Source: Blumeriella jaapii
Taxonomy: Eukaryota; Ascomycota; Leotiomycetes; Helotiales; Drepanopezizaceae
Length of the DNA: 64,000 nucleotides
NCBI GenBank assembly: GCA_009599575.1
Contig: VWND01000002.1
Location: forward strand, 992,001 to 1,056,000
Reading direction: 5' to 3'
Shown: in pieces, positions 43,942-56,829 of the stretch
How the letters are laid out: every line of letters begins with the position of its first letter
Position numbering within the stretch: position 1 is the stretch's first letter
The notes under the pieces: generated by a model
Databases searched by the model: none
What the model was told of the DNA's origin: nothing
Seen by the model: only the letters and a program-made list of their open reading frames with translations
Made by a program: the position numbers and the translations under genes

Positions 43942-45281
43942 ATGCATCCGAGTATGTTTGGAGCTCCTTGGATCTGTCGACGATGTATCAACACATATCT
44001 GAAACCCGGTAGAAGGCGACTCCTGCGCTTTGCCAGCACCGGTCAGCTCGACTGCCCTGCCATGTATATTCATTCGCTAACATCAACTCAGCAAGCAATG
44101 TCTCGTTTTCACCCGCGTTGCTCGCGCGAGCGCGCAATCTTGCATCAGAGCACGACCGATTGAGCGAGCAGACCTCGGAGACATTCGACGCCAAAATCGC
44201 GAAGCGGATGGGCGAGTTGAAAAGCGTGGCAGAGGCGCTGCGAGAATGGGAAACCACGCGGCAGAACCAGGACGAGCTCGACGCTCTGCTGAAAGACCCC
44301 GCGACCGAACCGGAGCTCCGCGACCTAGCCGCAGAAGATCTGGCCGGGACGACCACGGAATTGGAGCTGTTGTCGAGGAAACTAGCCACGTCGCTCACGC
44401 CGAAACATCCGTTTGAGGACTTGCCGTGTCTGATCGAGATACGGCCCGGCGTGGGAGGGGGCGAGGCCGCGCTGTTCGCAGGCGACCTGCTTCGCATGTA
44501 CCGCTCGTACTGCTCGCGCAAGAACATGCGCTTCTCCCTGCTCAAGTACGAGACGGCGGACGGCGAGTCGGACGCCAGCGGCGAGTCGCCCCTCGCCGAA
44601 GCCATCCTCGAGGTCGAAAGCCCCGGCGCCTACGGCAAGATGCGCAGCGAAGCCGGCGTGCACCGCGTGCAGCGCGTACCGGCTACGGAGAGCAAGGGCC
44701 GCACACATACCAGCGCGGTAGGAGTCTTGGTGTTGCCCAGCTTGCCGACGACTGCCGGTGAGGGAGGGGAGCTGGGGGACGCCGATCTCAACGATCCGAC
44801 GAGTGATTACTATGTCAACAGCACCGACGTCAGGACGGATGTCATGAGGGCGCGAGGCGCGGGAGGCCAGCACGTCAACACGACCGACTCGGCGATTCGG
44901 CTGACGCATGTGCCGACCAACACGGTGGTCAGCATGCAGGACTCGCGGTCGCAGCACCGGAATCGGGAGAGGGCGTGGCAGTTGCTGAGGTCGAAGTTGG
45001 CGCAGGCGAGGAGGGAGGCGAGAGAAGAGGAGGTTGTGAAGTTGAGGCGGGGGGTGATTGGGGTTGCGAAGATGGGCAGGGGAGATAAAGTTCGTACGTA
45101 CAATTGGGGCCAGCAGAGGGTCACGGATCATAGGAGCGGGCTCAGCGTTCATAATCTGGACAATGTGATGGAGGGAGGCGATGACCTGGATAAGATTATT
45201 GATAGTGTGAGGACATGGTTGGGGGAGCGGGAGATAGAAGGCATGCTAGCAGAGGAAGAGGCAGCCAACGCCCCGAAATGA
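43942..45281 (+). CDS. MRF1: Mitochondrial class I peptide chain release factor
   Basis: Two exons, 43942..44041 and 44092..45281, give 429 residues. The 50-bp intron runs from GTCAGC to ACTCAG with a GCTAAC branch point. The protein ends translation at UAA and UAG in mitochondria. The peptidyl-hydrolysis motif GGQ sits in RARGAGGQHVN near residue 290. IEIRPGVGGGEAALFAGDL, GVHRVQRVPATESKGRTHTS and KVRTYNWGQQRVTDHRSGL are standard RF1 segments. The first 35 residues are rich in Arg, Leu and Ser without acidic residues and look like a mitochondrial presequence. The length fits the fungal family. Confidence 0.95.
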
Positions 45282-47518
45282 AGACCTTGTCTTGAGTGTT
45301 TCAGTTCACACTGTCTAATAAAGCCTGGGCTTTGTGATTTCCAAACAGGCGTCAGCATTACGAGGCACATATTACTATTCGACGTCTTTGTTTTGTCGCT
45401 GGTAGAAGAGGTCTGTCTGACTTTCTTAAAGCAAGAAACCCACATATCAAGCCACGGAAAGATTTCCCCTCGTATCACTTTCTCCTGATGTAGGATGAGA
45501 TGAGCACCAGTGCAGTATTAACTGATACAATCGACTTCGTCTCCCGTCACTTTAACACGGGCGAATCATATAGGTACTCAGTTTGCAATCCCCTTCCTAC
45601 TCAGTGGAGAATTATGGCCTGTTGCCTCCATCAAACAGAAGCTTTTAAGGGAAAGACCAATGCACATCTTTCTATGTAAAAAAAAAGCTGCAAAGGAAAT
45701 GATATCCAATTGCGTCTCGGGATTTCAGAACGAGTTTGCCTCTTTTTCGAGTTCAGGATAAGCATTTGATTTTGAACCGCAACAGAAGTGCTTCGATAGT
45801 CATTCATTATGTTTTAGGTTGCAGTATCGCGTGATTATCACGTGAGATGGAGTGAAGTGCATGCATTTCCCATCACTCAACAAATCGTACAGAATTCACA
45901 TCACGATTTTTATGCCAGTCTTTTGTGATGCCAAAAGCAACTTTTACACAGATTGGGTCTTAAATGTCCGGCATTTATTCATCCTTCGGTTTGCCTCGAG
46001 GGAGAGTTCTTATGTCTAGGAGGGTACTCGTGGTTGAGTCAAAATGTTTTAGATGGGAATCAGCTTGTAAACTTTTGAGCTTCAAGAGCGTCTCCGTACT
46101 GTAGATAAGCAAGTCTCGAATTCCCTTTTTGATAGCGTCGCTGAGAAAATTTCATGCGGTCAAAGCTTTTGCAATTCTGGTTCAAGTATCCCCTCTCTTG
46201 CGAAATGAAATAGTCTTGGACTTCTAGAATTCGGAAACGCAGATCTTTCTTATGTGGTATAGGATCCAGGACAGACTCTTGTGCATTGGGTTTGAAAAAG
46301 TGCGGCCATATCAAGCGGGAATGCGCAAGCACCTTCCTTTCTGAGTAAGAGTGTGCTTGCCCATCTACGACAAATCTCTATTTTAACACATCAAAATTCA
46401 CACACCACGCTGATAATCTAGATATGTCTGGGCCGAAGGTTGTGGATCTTATCCAAGACATTTCCTTACCTCCAGAACGATCCGGGTCCGACTCTAGTAT
46501 TGCAGGATTTCACATACTTGGCTGCATAAACACTTTCAAAGTCTACATCAATACGTGGGAAAGCCAATGAACGCAACTGTTAAGGAAGCTGACGTTAATG
46601 CAAGCCTTGGGACGACTGAAGATTTGATGTGTTACGCACTGCCACTGATAAGATATCTTCTATCTCCTGTGAAAGTATTCATGGCTAGCAGGGCAAAGAA
46701 AAGACAAAGAGTTACTACATTATCGGTAAAAACCAAGGGTAGCTTTGAGCGTGGGTGGTCTCAGGGCGTGTACTCCGTGTCAATATCGTACTAAGAAAAA
46801 GACTTTGAACGGAAATAAAAGTGCTTTGTTGGATATTACTTAATTCTCCGCCCTTTGGCTTTCTAATGCCGTTCTTATATTTCCACGTTGAGATCTAAAC
46901 ATAGCAGGAATTGACTATTTATATGGATAGCAACGAGGCGATATATTCGCTGCATTATTTCCAATGCTAAGAATGTTGTTATCACATGTCATAATTCCCA
47001 GAAGCGTGTACGTGAAAAATTACAATTGAGATAAAGATCTTTGTTATGTTTGTGACTTTTTCTACATTTGCATCTCGCTTCTCGCTCCTCGCTTACAAGC
47101 GAACTAGACTTCCAATTCTCACAAGATGGTAAACATGGACAGCGTTGCACCCGTTGATGCCATACCATTTGTTTTCAAGCTCTATCGACTTATATATCAT
47201 CTTCGAAAATCTACTCCCTATCCCAAGTCGAAACTGCCAGCATGCAAAAATTTCGAAATCACACTATAAAGCTAGTCTAAAAATTGGCTTTGCTACGCTG
47301 ACAACCTCCCACTCTCTCCTACAACTTCGCAAGCTGAATCTACAACGACCAGCCACACGCCCCGAGACCTGGTTCGCTACACAGTGATTCACACTCTCAT
47401 AACACACACTTGGTTCATACCACTCAAACCTGAGTCCCGGGGAGCCCATCTACAAAGAAATTTGAGATCCAGATCACACAACACCGCCGCCACCAACAAG
47501 CACTCTCAGACAGTCGCC
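45282..47518. other. 2.2-kb AT-rich intergenic stretch, no gene seen
   Basis: The base composition is clearly more AT-rich than the neighbouring genes. Open frames are at most 90 codons and featureless. A degraded repeat or simply a long promoter for the gene at 47519 are both possible. No terminal repeats or transposase remnants were recognised by eye. Confidence 0.5.
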
Positions 47519-48169
47519 ATGGCTAACATGCACCAAGCAGGTTATGGCATCGAGATACCACTCGAGCTTATGACCTGCTTGCTCCGACTCCGATGCCAGC
47601 CACCCGTACCATACCCGATGATTGCCAGAATTCTCCAGGAGGTCCACCCTGCGGCCACGGTCTCTTACACCCCAGAGAGCGCGCCATGGGTTACTAGCCC
47701 GGACCCGAACAAGAGGTTGGAGGCGCACTTGGAGCAAGTGTACGACAACTTGGAGAAACGGCAGAGCGAGACTTGGAAGGCGGCCCGGGGTTTTGACGAA
47801 GCCGCGCTGAAGGTGTTGTTGAGGAATACTGAGCTCGATGCGAAGTTTGGCATCATGGGGATTAAGGAGTTAACTTTACAGATCAAGTGGAAGAAAGATG
47901 GGGACTGTAGGTTGGATTCCGAAGCCGCAACGTCACCTAACTAATGACTTGTGTTAGGGAGAGCAGGCTCGACACCGCTCAGATCTCTAGGAGATTCCAG
48001 ACAAGGTGGCAATGCTCAGCACTTCTCGCAGACTGATGGCCCAGGACTTGAGTCGATCCCCGAGGAGTCTGTGGACAGCGGTGTTGGTCAAGTGCTCAGC
48101 GAACCCGTCCCTGCTCGGAATAGGAGGTTGTCGGTTGGAGCCGAAGGCCGAACGTTTTCTTCCGGATGA
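47519..48169 (+). CDS. Hypothetical protein, 199 residues, spliced
   Basis: Two exons, 47519..47906 and 47958..48169, join in frame. The 51-bp intron has the donor GTAGGT, branch CTAAC and acceptor TTAG. Without splicing the frame stops after 141 residues. The protein starts MANMHQAGYGIEIPLELMTC. It has a helical N-terminal half rich in charged residues (NKRLEAHLEQVYDNLEKRQ) and a Ser/Gly/Glu-rich tail with no obvious domain. No signal peptide or membrane segment is seen. I do not recognise the family. The clean intron and the consistent composition support a real gene. The start could also be the ATG at 47528. It lies upstream of the MAP kinase gene on the same strand. Confidence 0.6.
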
Positions 48170-49300
48170 AAACATTGCCAATGTCAACAAGCCAAACTCA
48201 AGAGTTGAAGGCACAGGAGGCTTTGACAAGGAGAAGAAGCATGGGTTGCAGGATAGGGTGCGGCGTACAATTCCATCTCCAAGACTTGACCGCAGCCGGC
48301 TCGTTCTATGGGCATCCGGGCTGGACTGTGATGGGATGACGAACCGTTTATTGAGATCTCATATGCGTTGGGCAAGCTGGCTGGTTTCTTGCTTCTTTCT
48401 TTCTGGCTGCGAGACTTTGATCACATCGTCGACGTAGAAAGGAACAGGGCCTTACTGTACGGTAGATATCTTGGCCCGGGAACCGCTTTCTCGCGAGCAG
48501 AAAAATCACAAGAAATCGATGGGTTGACCCGTAGCCGGAACCGATTGCGCTCTTCATCTGATTACACCGTTTGCTTGAATGTCCAGACCGGCTTCGGCTG
48601 GCTGGCTGTCCACGATTGTAACCGCCAATGTAACAGAAGTCGTGCGTGAAGAAGCAATTGTGGCAAAGAGGTCATTTCGTGAGCGAAGACACCAAGAATT
48701 ACAGGACACGAGACAACTTTGTGCGCGTAGAAGGATTGTAGTTTGAGGATGAAACGCTGGGTGACGTGTGGCTGGTATTCTTGACGTTGTGATCGACAGG
48801 CTCGTGCTGGTGAGGTCGAGATTTCGATACAACCGTCGCTTCGGACCCCACTACTGCTACGGCCCCTTCGACTTCCAGCTTGGGCTGACATCTTCGACCT
48901 ACATACATAACACCTACACCTACATCTTACATCTATCTCACTTATATTCTTCCCTCCCTGCAGCCGTCTTCCAGATTGCAAAGGCCTGCCAGGTTCAGCC
49001 TTACTACATACAACCTTGCCGTCGACTACCTACATTCGTTCTGCCATAAACGCCTGCATCGCTCGCTCTTTGTCCCCCTCCACCACCACCTCCTCCTCCT
49101 CCTCCTCTTCCTCCCCCTCCTCCTCTTCGAGCACTCTTGTTCCCGCCGACGCTACGTATCTGCTGTTGCTTGCACGCAGTTACAGCGCGGATACCAGCAT
49201 TTACAAGAGGCGAATTCCTCCTCCCTTTGTTCCTCGACGCGGAACCGGCTTCCTGCAGACCCAGAGACACTGACCGAGTCGCTACATACATCCCGACAAC
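48170..49300. promoter_or_regulatory. Upstream region and long pyrimidine-rich leader of the MAP kinase gene
   Basis: This is 1.1 kb before the kinase start. The last 400 bases are rich in C and T, with a CCT triplet tract at 49081-49130 directly in the presumed leader. Open frames on both strands show no domains. Confidence 0.5.
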
Positions 49301-50746
<1,446 letters not shown>

Positions 50747-52789
50747 ATTCTCGATTGGTACAAAATGATGTACTGATGAGGGCTTTAGCGCTAGGCTGGG
50801 GCTACGATGAGACAAGATGAGATGATTGGGAAGGCAGCAAGCAAGCGGATGCGGGCGAAGAAACGCTATCTCATTAATGATGTCGACAACGCCCCCAAGA
50901 AATCCAAGTTTTTAATTTGACGTTTTCCCTGAATTCGTGCTCCCTATCAAGTGCCCCCCCACCCCTCTTAAGAAGTCTTGGCGGGCCGCGCCCTCGCTCG
51001 CTTGTGGAAGGGGCCCGAGAAGAGGAAAGGCCGGGGGATCTGGCCATCCCTCGAATATCTTTTGAACTACAGTAGCATGTACATTTACTTGGCTTTTGCC
51101 TTGTCTTTTCTACCTTACAATTCCGCCTCTGTCATGGAACGAACCATTTCTACATTGTGAGCCTGAAATAGCAGTAACGATGTTCAGAACATTTGTACGT
51201 AATAAGATCCTCAACAAGAAAATCCGTGCCGGGAACGAGACATATCGAAACAAGTACCAGAATCACTTTGATTTCACGAAGCTATAGCAAAAAGACCTTA
51301 CAGGATTAAGTATCTTAAAAAGCTTCGAAAGCCTACGCCGAGCTGAAACTCCAGGCTACTTTAGCAGTGGCGGTTAGGAAAGTGACAGTAAAGGGAATAC
51401 TGTTTTTACTCAATCAGACCACAAGGAACAAGACTTTTGGTGAAGTAATGGTTTCACAAAAGTGTAAACATACAGCTCAGCGAAGTACTGTCTACTATCG
51501 CGCGTAGAACCGCTGAAATTAACCATACAGACCATCTGAAAATCTAAGAGGGTGCTTCATGTACTCTGTACTACTTCTTTCAAACCTACAAAAGCATGCT
51601 CAATTGGAACGTTTGCAAAGCTTCATATTACAGAACTGCAGAATGGCTGACCAAAGTTCGAATCATTTGGTAGCTTCCAGCTTCAGATGCCACGCGCACC
51701 CCTGCAATCTGGCCTCACGTCTCGACATCCTAGCATGGTCCTCCTCCGTCTCAAGGAAAGCTATACTCACGGTACAGTACTGCGACTCTTGGTACTGTAC
51801 AGTACGACGAAGCTCTCTTTTTCTATCCTTTTCCCTCCCCCTGCCTTATTTCTCTTTCTTCACCTTTCGTTCTCTTCTCTTTTTTCTTGCATTGTAAGTA
51901 CCTAACGTACCGTTACGTTACAACTTACCCACGAACGGACCCGACTCCTCGCCATCGCTGTAGTTCTAGCGAAGTAGGCACGCAAGTACATAAGCCACAC
52001 CAGGGCTCGTCGCGGAGTCCCAACGCCGCGAACTGATATACAGTGGCAATTGAACGATAGGATGAGGTTTCGGCAAGCTGCTTTCGTCATCCCTTTTTTT
52101 TTCCTTTCGGCCTAGCTTGTCTTCTTGTATCTGTTTACTCTCTGGAGGTATCCGGAATAGCCTGTTTCTTTTTTTAATCTGATTTTCTACTTGAGTGCTT
52201 CTTTTCCTTTCTACTCTTCCGAGCAACAGAGTCAGGCATCGGTGATGTTGTTCACGTTCAGTAGGTATCTGCCTACTCAAGCGAACACAAGAACCTGACT
52301 CGCCGGGGCGGTAATAATCTATCTTGGGAGGTGATACTTCCGGGAGCATTTCCTCTGCTCTGCTCTGCTTCGCTCTGCTCTGCTCTATTTCATCCACAAT
52401 GCTCTTGTATTTCTGCTCCGAGAGAGAATTGCTTTTCCATCAAAAGTTTATTCTCATTTTGCTTGATGTGGGTGATGCCTCGCCACGCCCGCAGCATTCT
52501 CTCGACACGAGAGTTTTTTTTTGGAGCCAAAGCCAGCGCCAGATCAGCGCAAGAAAGTAAGCACAGGCAAGTTAGCCTGGAAAGTATGTACATGAATTCC
52601 TTTGCCCCCTCGAAGCCCTGCTCTGCGCGTCTGCCTGTCTTTCTCGTCAGGCAGAGAGGACTTGTGTCGTTCGCAATCCCCCCCACGAAATGCATGTCTA
52701 TGCATTTCTCTCTTGTGCTGGCCTTGTTGGCCGACGTTCCCGGCCAGCTGGCGCGAATTGAAGCCTCGCTGTCAATCGATCGATGCTCT
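50747..52789. other. 2-kb convergent intergenic region, no gene
   Basis: The region holds the 3' ends of the kinase gene (+) and the DUF3455-like gene (-). The left part is AT-rich. A GTACTGTACAGTAC palindrome lies at 51792-51805, with a second GTACAGTAC at 51772-51780. A CTCTG pentanucleotide tract lies near 52353-52387. Frames up to 229 codons in 52331-53020 mostly run antisense to the next gene. Confidence 0.55.
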
Positions 52790-53549
52790 TCAACCGTAGA
52801 ACCAGTACTCGGCCGCGTAGTCTATCTGCTGCGCGCCGGCTTGAGTGCAATCCGCCTTCCCACCCGCCGAGACAACACGATACGCGGCGCCCAGGCCCAC
52901 GCTCGGGGCGTCCGGCTTCGCAGTCAGGTACAACCAATTGACGGCTCCGGGGCCGAAGCCGTTTTTCCCGGGTTTCGCTCCCGCGGGTGCCGCGGCCTCG
53001 GCCGCCTTGGTCGCATATAAGATCTTGTTGACGCCGGTCAAGGCGAAGACGGGCGTGCCGGCCGCGTCGAAGTAGTGGTGGCCTATCACAGGGAGGGACA
53101 TCGAGGCGAGCGTGAGGCTGTCGGGCGAGACGGGAAAGTCGAGCGCCAGCGGCGGGATGGTGTCGACCAAAGTCGTGGAAAGACGTGCGAGCTCCGTGGC
53201 GTCGTAAAGGGTGGCGACGGCGCCGATGCTTTTCGGCTGTGCGGAGGGGCCGTCACAGGTGTAGTTCTGGATGCCACGGCCGACGAGGACGTATTGGAAG
53301 GAGAGATTTGTGAGTGGGAGAGCTGCGTCGTCTAAGCGGGAGTCAGGTGTTGGGTTTTGGAAGTGAATGGAATGATGAACGAGGTGGCACGAGAAGTGAG
53401 GGCTTTAAATGGTGAGGGTGGGTGGACTTACTGGGGCGAGTTGGAGTAGTTTTGCCTGCCGCGCATGCGCCGGCGATGGGGGAGGCGTTGGAGAGCTGGA
53501 GGTGAGAGGTGAGGATGAGACCAAGGCAGAAGGAGCGTAGGGACCGCAT
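52790..53549 (-). CDS. Secreted DUF3455-like protein
   Basis: Two exons, complement(52790..53331, 53432..53549), give 219 residues. The 100-bp intron runs from GTAAGT to GCTTAG. A signal peptide is visible (LRSFCLGLILTSHLQLSNAS, residues 4-23). The mature part contains YVLVGRGIQNYTCDG, VATLYDATEL, GHHYFDAAGTPVF, NWLYLTAKP, AYRVVSAGGKADC and the ending DYAAEYWFYG. This pattern (GxGxQNYxC near the start, YRVxTxGG and YxAEYWFY near the end) is that of DUF3455 proteins, common in fungi and bacteria and of unknown function. The family call is from memory of the pattern. Confidence 0.85.
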
Positions 53550-55540
53550 CTTGGAAAGCCTGAACTGGGCTTTCGAAAGACTTCAAAGCGTGCTGTGAAA
53601 GTTTCGCGCTGAGAGACGTCGAGGTGTTGTTGACTTGAAGACGTAGAGAGGAGCGAGTCGATGCTCGATTAGGCGAAGAAGCGAATAGCCGATTGTTGAC
53701 ACCCGTCCCGACTCCAGACCAAAGTGAGGAATTATAGACAGGTAGTGAGCCAAGTCAAATCGTAAACCAGAATCCCGATGGAAGTTACACTTTGACGAGA
53801 AATGAGGTTAATTGCCAAATATTGCCAAAGGATAGGAAGATTGACATGGCAGGCTAGACAGACCATCTACATATGGAAAATTAACGCACGAACTTACCCT
53901 CTCACCAAGGAGCGGCTATGAGTGTCTTATACGTCGAGCGTTTCCATGGAAGCATAAATGCAGAAGCGTACAAGCACATGAACCTCGACCTGCATCTGCA
54001 TCTTGTCTTGTGCTTGTGCTACCCCCCTCCCCTCGTGCAACCCCTCAAGAGAAACCTTGTACCCGCGTCGTGCCTCAGCTCTTAACCTCATCGGAGCATG
54101 CACCGGGCCTCTGGTGGCCGCTAAAATTGCATTCCTGCAGAGACTCATCGCTCTACTGTGTACACTGTGTAAAGTTGGACGTGTGTGTGTGTTCTTACTC
54201 AAGCGCCCTGCGAGCCAGGATGAGGAGATGAGGATGGCGCTGACAGCCGTGCCTTTGGCAGCGTCTGTGTCTATACTGGCCTATTTTCGAATATTCGCTT
54301 CTGAACCAGGGGTTCTACTCAGGAGTCTACTGTTCGAACTCGGCACAGGGTCGAGTTTTCGAGTGTTTGGTGTCGTTTGGTTTTCCATTGTTGCGGCCGT
54401 TGCCGATGCTCCACCTCAGATCAGGAAGCAGGAAAGAGCCGTGCCGCCGCATCAAACCAAACTTACCCCGGTGAAGTACTGTACTGTGTAGAAGAACGGA
54501 ATGCAAGCGAGATGCCACTTTGGGGTCCAGCTCTTTGTTTACCTGCATATTCGTCGACTAGCCGGCGGCAATAAACAATAAACAATCAACACACAAAACG
54601 CCAGACAAGAGCCTCAAGGCTCGGCTACATCGGATACCGAATGTAGGCATCACGTAGCTACATCCTATTTTCATTGATGGAGTCAACACAGATCAAAGAA
54701 TTCGAATCTGGAATCCCAATCCTTCGTTTCCTACGATTCGCTACCGGAATGGAAGACTCGAGCGCTGTTTGATGATACCGTCCTTTCCGAGACAGAAACG
54801 GGATATCGAAACACCAGTCGTGAGATAAATTCATTCCATCGCATTTACTTCTGTATAGCTTATCATTCTCTGTAGAGTACTCCTGAGGTTCCTCATCCCC
54901 GCTGTCTTCTTGAAATCATGCTTTCCATTGGCTCAAGCCCAGAAAAGAAGAAACGAAACTTAAAGTCCAGCTTTGAGTTTCGAAACAGATTCGGAGCGCA
55001 TATCAATGCGACGTCAACTCGAACTCGACTGTAGATCCTCCGGTTTCAACACCACAGGACCAGCATTTCCATGAAGAGAGTCGCACGTTTGCGAGATCGG
55101 CAGTGCTCTCGTGGGCTGAAGACTCGGTACGAGGACTGAGAGTGTTGAGCACACTTTGAAGTGGCTTTAATTTTTCAGACGACTGTTACCCCTTTCTGTT
55201 ACGTTCCTTCTCCCACTATTACAGTACTGCGAGCGCGTGGAAGTACCGTCTGTCCACGCTCTACCTAACGAAAGCCATTTCCCAAAAGCAGCACTGGTCA
55301 TGTCCGACATGTTGAGACCTCATCAACGCCGGTAACCAATGCTCGCACGAGTACAACAGTGTCACCACGAAGCCTCACCCTGCCGATTAGATCCCGAAGT
55401 TTACATACTGTTTAGCACGAGCACCCAAGCGTTGTTGTAATGAGTACTTTCGGTCTCGAGCCATCCATCCCTGGGTTTTTTATTTACACTTTGATCTTGA
55501 GGGAGAGGTAAGGATATCCGAAGCGAAGCGAGGGGTTGGT

Positions 55541-56445
55541 CTCTTCTTCAGTACTGTAGGTACTGGACTCCGCAAGAACGTCCGAATTCAACAGTAAAAT
55601 TCATCAATCGTCGAATGCTTGCCCAAGCCCAACAAGGTAGCATGCGGAGATGGATCCCTGCTGATTTCTGTACTGTATGCTACTGTAAGTACAGTACGAT
55701 GTAGATACTTTGTACGTATGCAGCAAGATGATACAGTAGACAGACAAATATGCACCTTAGCTACCCCTCCCTACCCCCGTCCCCGTACCGCTGAGGTGCA
55801 TGCGATAATAGTACAGTATTGTCATGGGAGAACAAGTAGAGAAACCGAACACAGTTCATCCCTGATATAGACAGCAGCATATTGAATTCTACTTCCGGAC
55901 GTGTACCTCCCTTCCCTCCACAGTTAAGCAGGTTACATGTGTACATAGTATGTACAGCACAATACATCCACACAAACATACATACAGAATCACGTGAGTC
56001 CATCCAAGTCTTTAAGCCTGACACCCCCTCTGCTCCCTGTCGGTAACCGTTGGAGAACAATCAAACGAAAAGAAAAAAACTTTCCAATCCCTACCTGCTA
56101 CATATGTACATCGTACTGTATGCATGTACAGTACAGTACAGTACCTCGTCGGCTACATCGTTACGCGAGATAACGGCCTGGACGCCGGATAGAGGTATGT
56201 ACTGTACGGTACACACTGTATGTACGTACGTACATCGGTACTCGAACAAGGCGGCTGTTTAATCAATTCCCTGGACATGCCTGCAAGCAAGCGAGCGAGT
56301 GAGCGAGAGCCTACAGTACCAGTTGGGCACTGGACTGGGCAGAGACTAGAGCTGACACGGCTGCTGTCCGCAAGCGCCGGAATGGCGTTGGCGTTGGCAT
56401 TCTCGAAACGGAAAAGAATACCAGGTGGTACTGTACAGTACTTGC
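55541..56445. repeat. Densest cluster of GTACTGTAC/GTACAGTAC words
   Basis: Examples are CAGTACTGTAGGTACTGG (55550), TGTACTGTATGCTACTGTAA with AGTACAGTACGATG (55669-55703), and TAGTACAGTATTG (55809). Further ones are CGTACTGTATGCATGTACAG with TACAGTACAGTACC (56112-56145), ACTGTACGGTACACACTGTA (56201) and GGTACTGTACAGTACTTG (56428). The words are palindromic or half-palindromic and sit outside genes. Confidence 0.7.
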
Positions 56446-56587
56446 TGATGAAAATCCACAGAAAGAGGAATGTTGTTGCTGGCAAAAGGGATCGATTCAA
56501 CTAAGGCTTGCACGCTGCTGCACAGAGATCCTAAAAGCGGCCGCTTGGGCAGTCTTGGACAACTGTAAACTCAACCTGGTTTCAGGT

Positions 56588-56608
56588 TGAGAGAGAGAGA
56601 GAGAGAGA
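56588..56608. repeat. GA dinucleotide microsatellite
   Basis: About ten GA units lie in intergenic DNA downstream of tom70. Confidence 0.85.
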
Positions 56609-56829
56609 CGTTGGGTTGCGTATGGTGGTGAAAAAGTGCGTCAATTCCTTTTTACTGTACACACTCTTCTGCGAGCGGAGTATAAGTTACAAAAAGTAAA
56701 ACGCTCAGCGAGCTGGGAGCCTCAACAACAGCTTGTCCTATGTATTCGTGCCACCCGTACTCAAAAAGATCCCTCGCCGTTCCCATCATGCCCAGCCATA
56801 TAACCCACCGCCAGCGCTCGTCTTTCATC

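Larger units (their letters stand above)
53550..56829. other. 3.3-kb intergenic region with dense GTAC-type words and microsatellites
   Basis: No gene is supported. The left end is the promoter of the DUF3455-like gene. The longest frame (54003-54491, +, 162 codons) is hydrophobic in part but has no recognisable features. GTACAGTAC/GTACTGTAC words are concentrated between 55541 and 56445, and a GA tract lies at 56588-56608. Confidence 0.55.

Noticed and set aside
43988..45152. Long minus frames antisense to mrf1 (205 and 256 codons)
   Set aside because: They are shadows of the GC-rich mrf1 coding strand. The plus strand has the release-factor motifs.
54003..54491. 162-codon partly hydrophobic plus frame
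   Set aside because: It has no domain, and its end runs into a GTACTGTAC repeat. The hydrophobic stretches are no longer than expected by chance.
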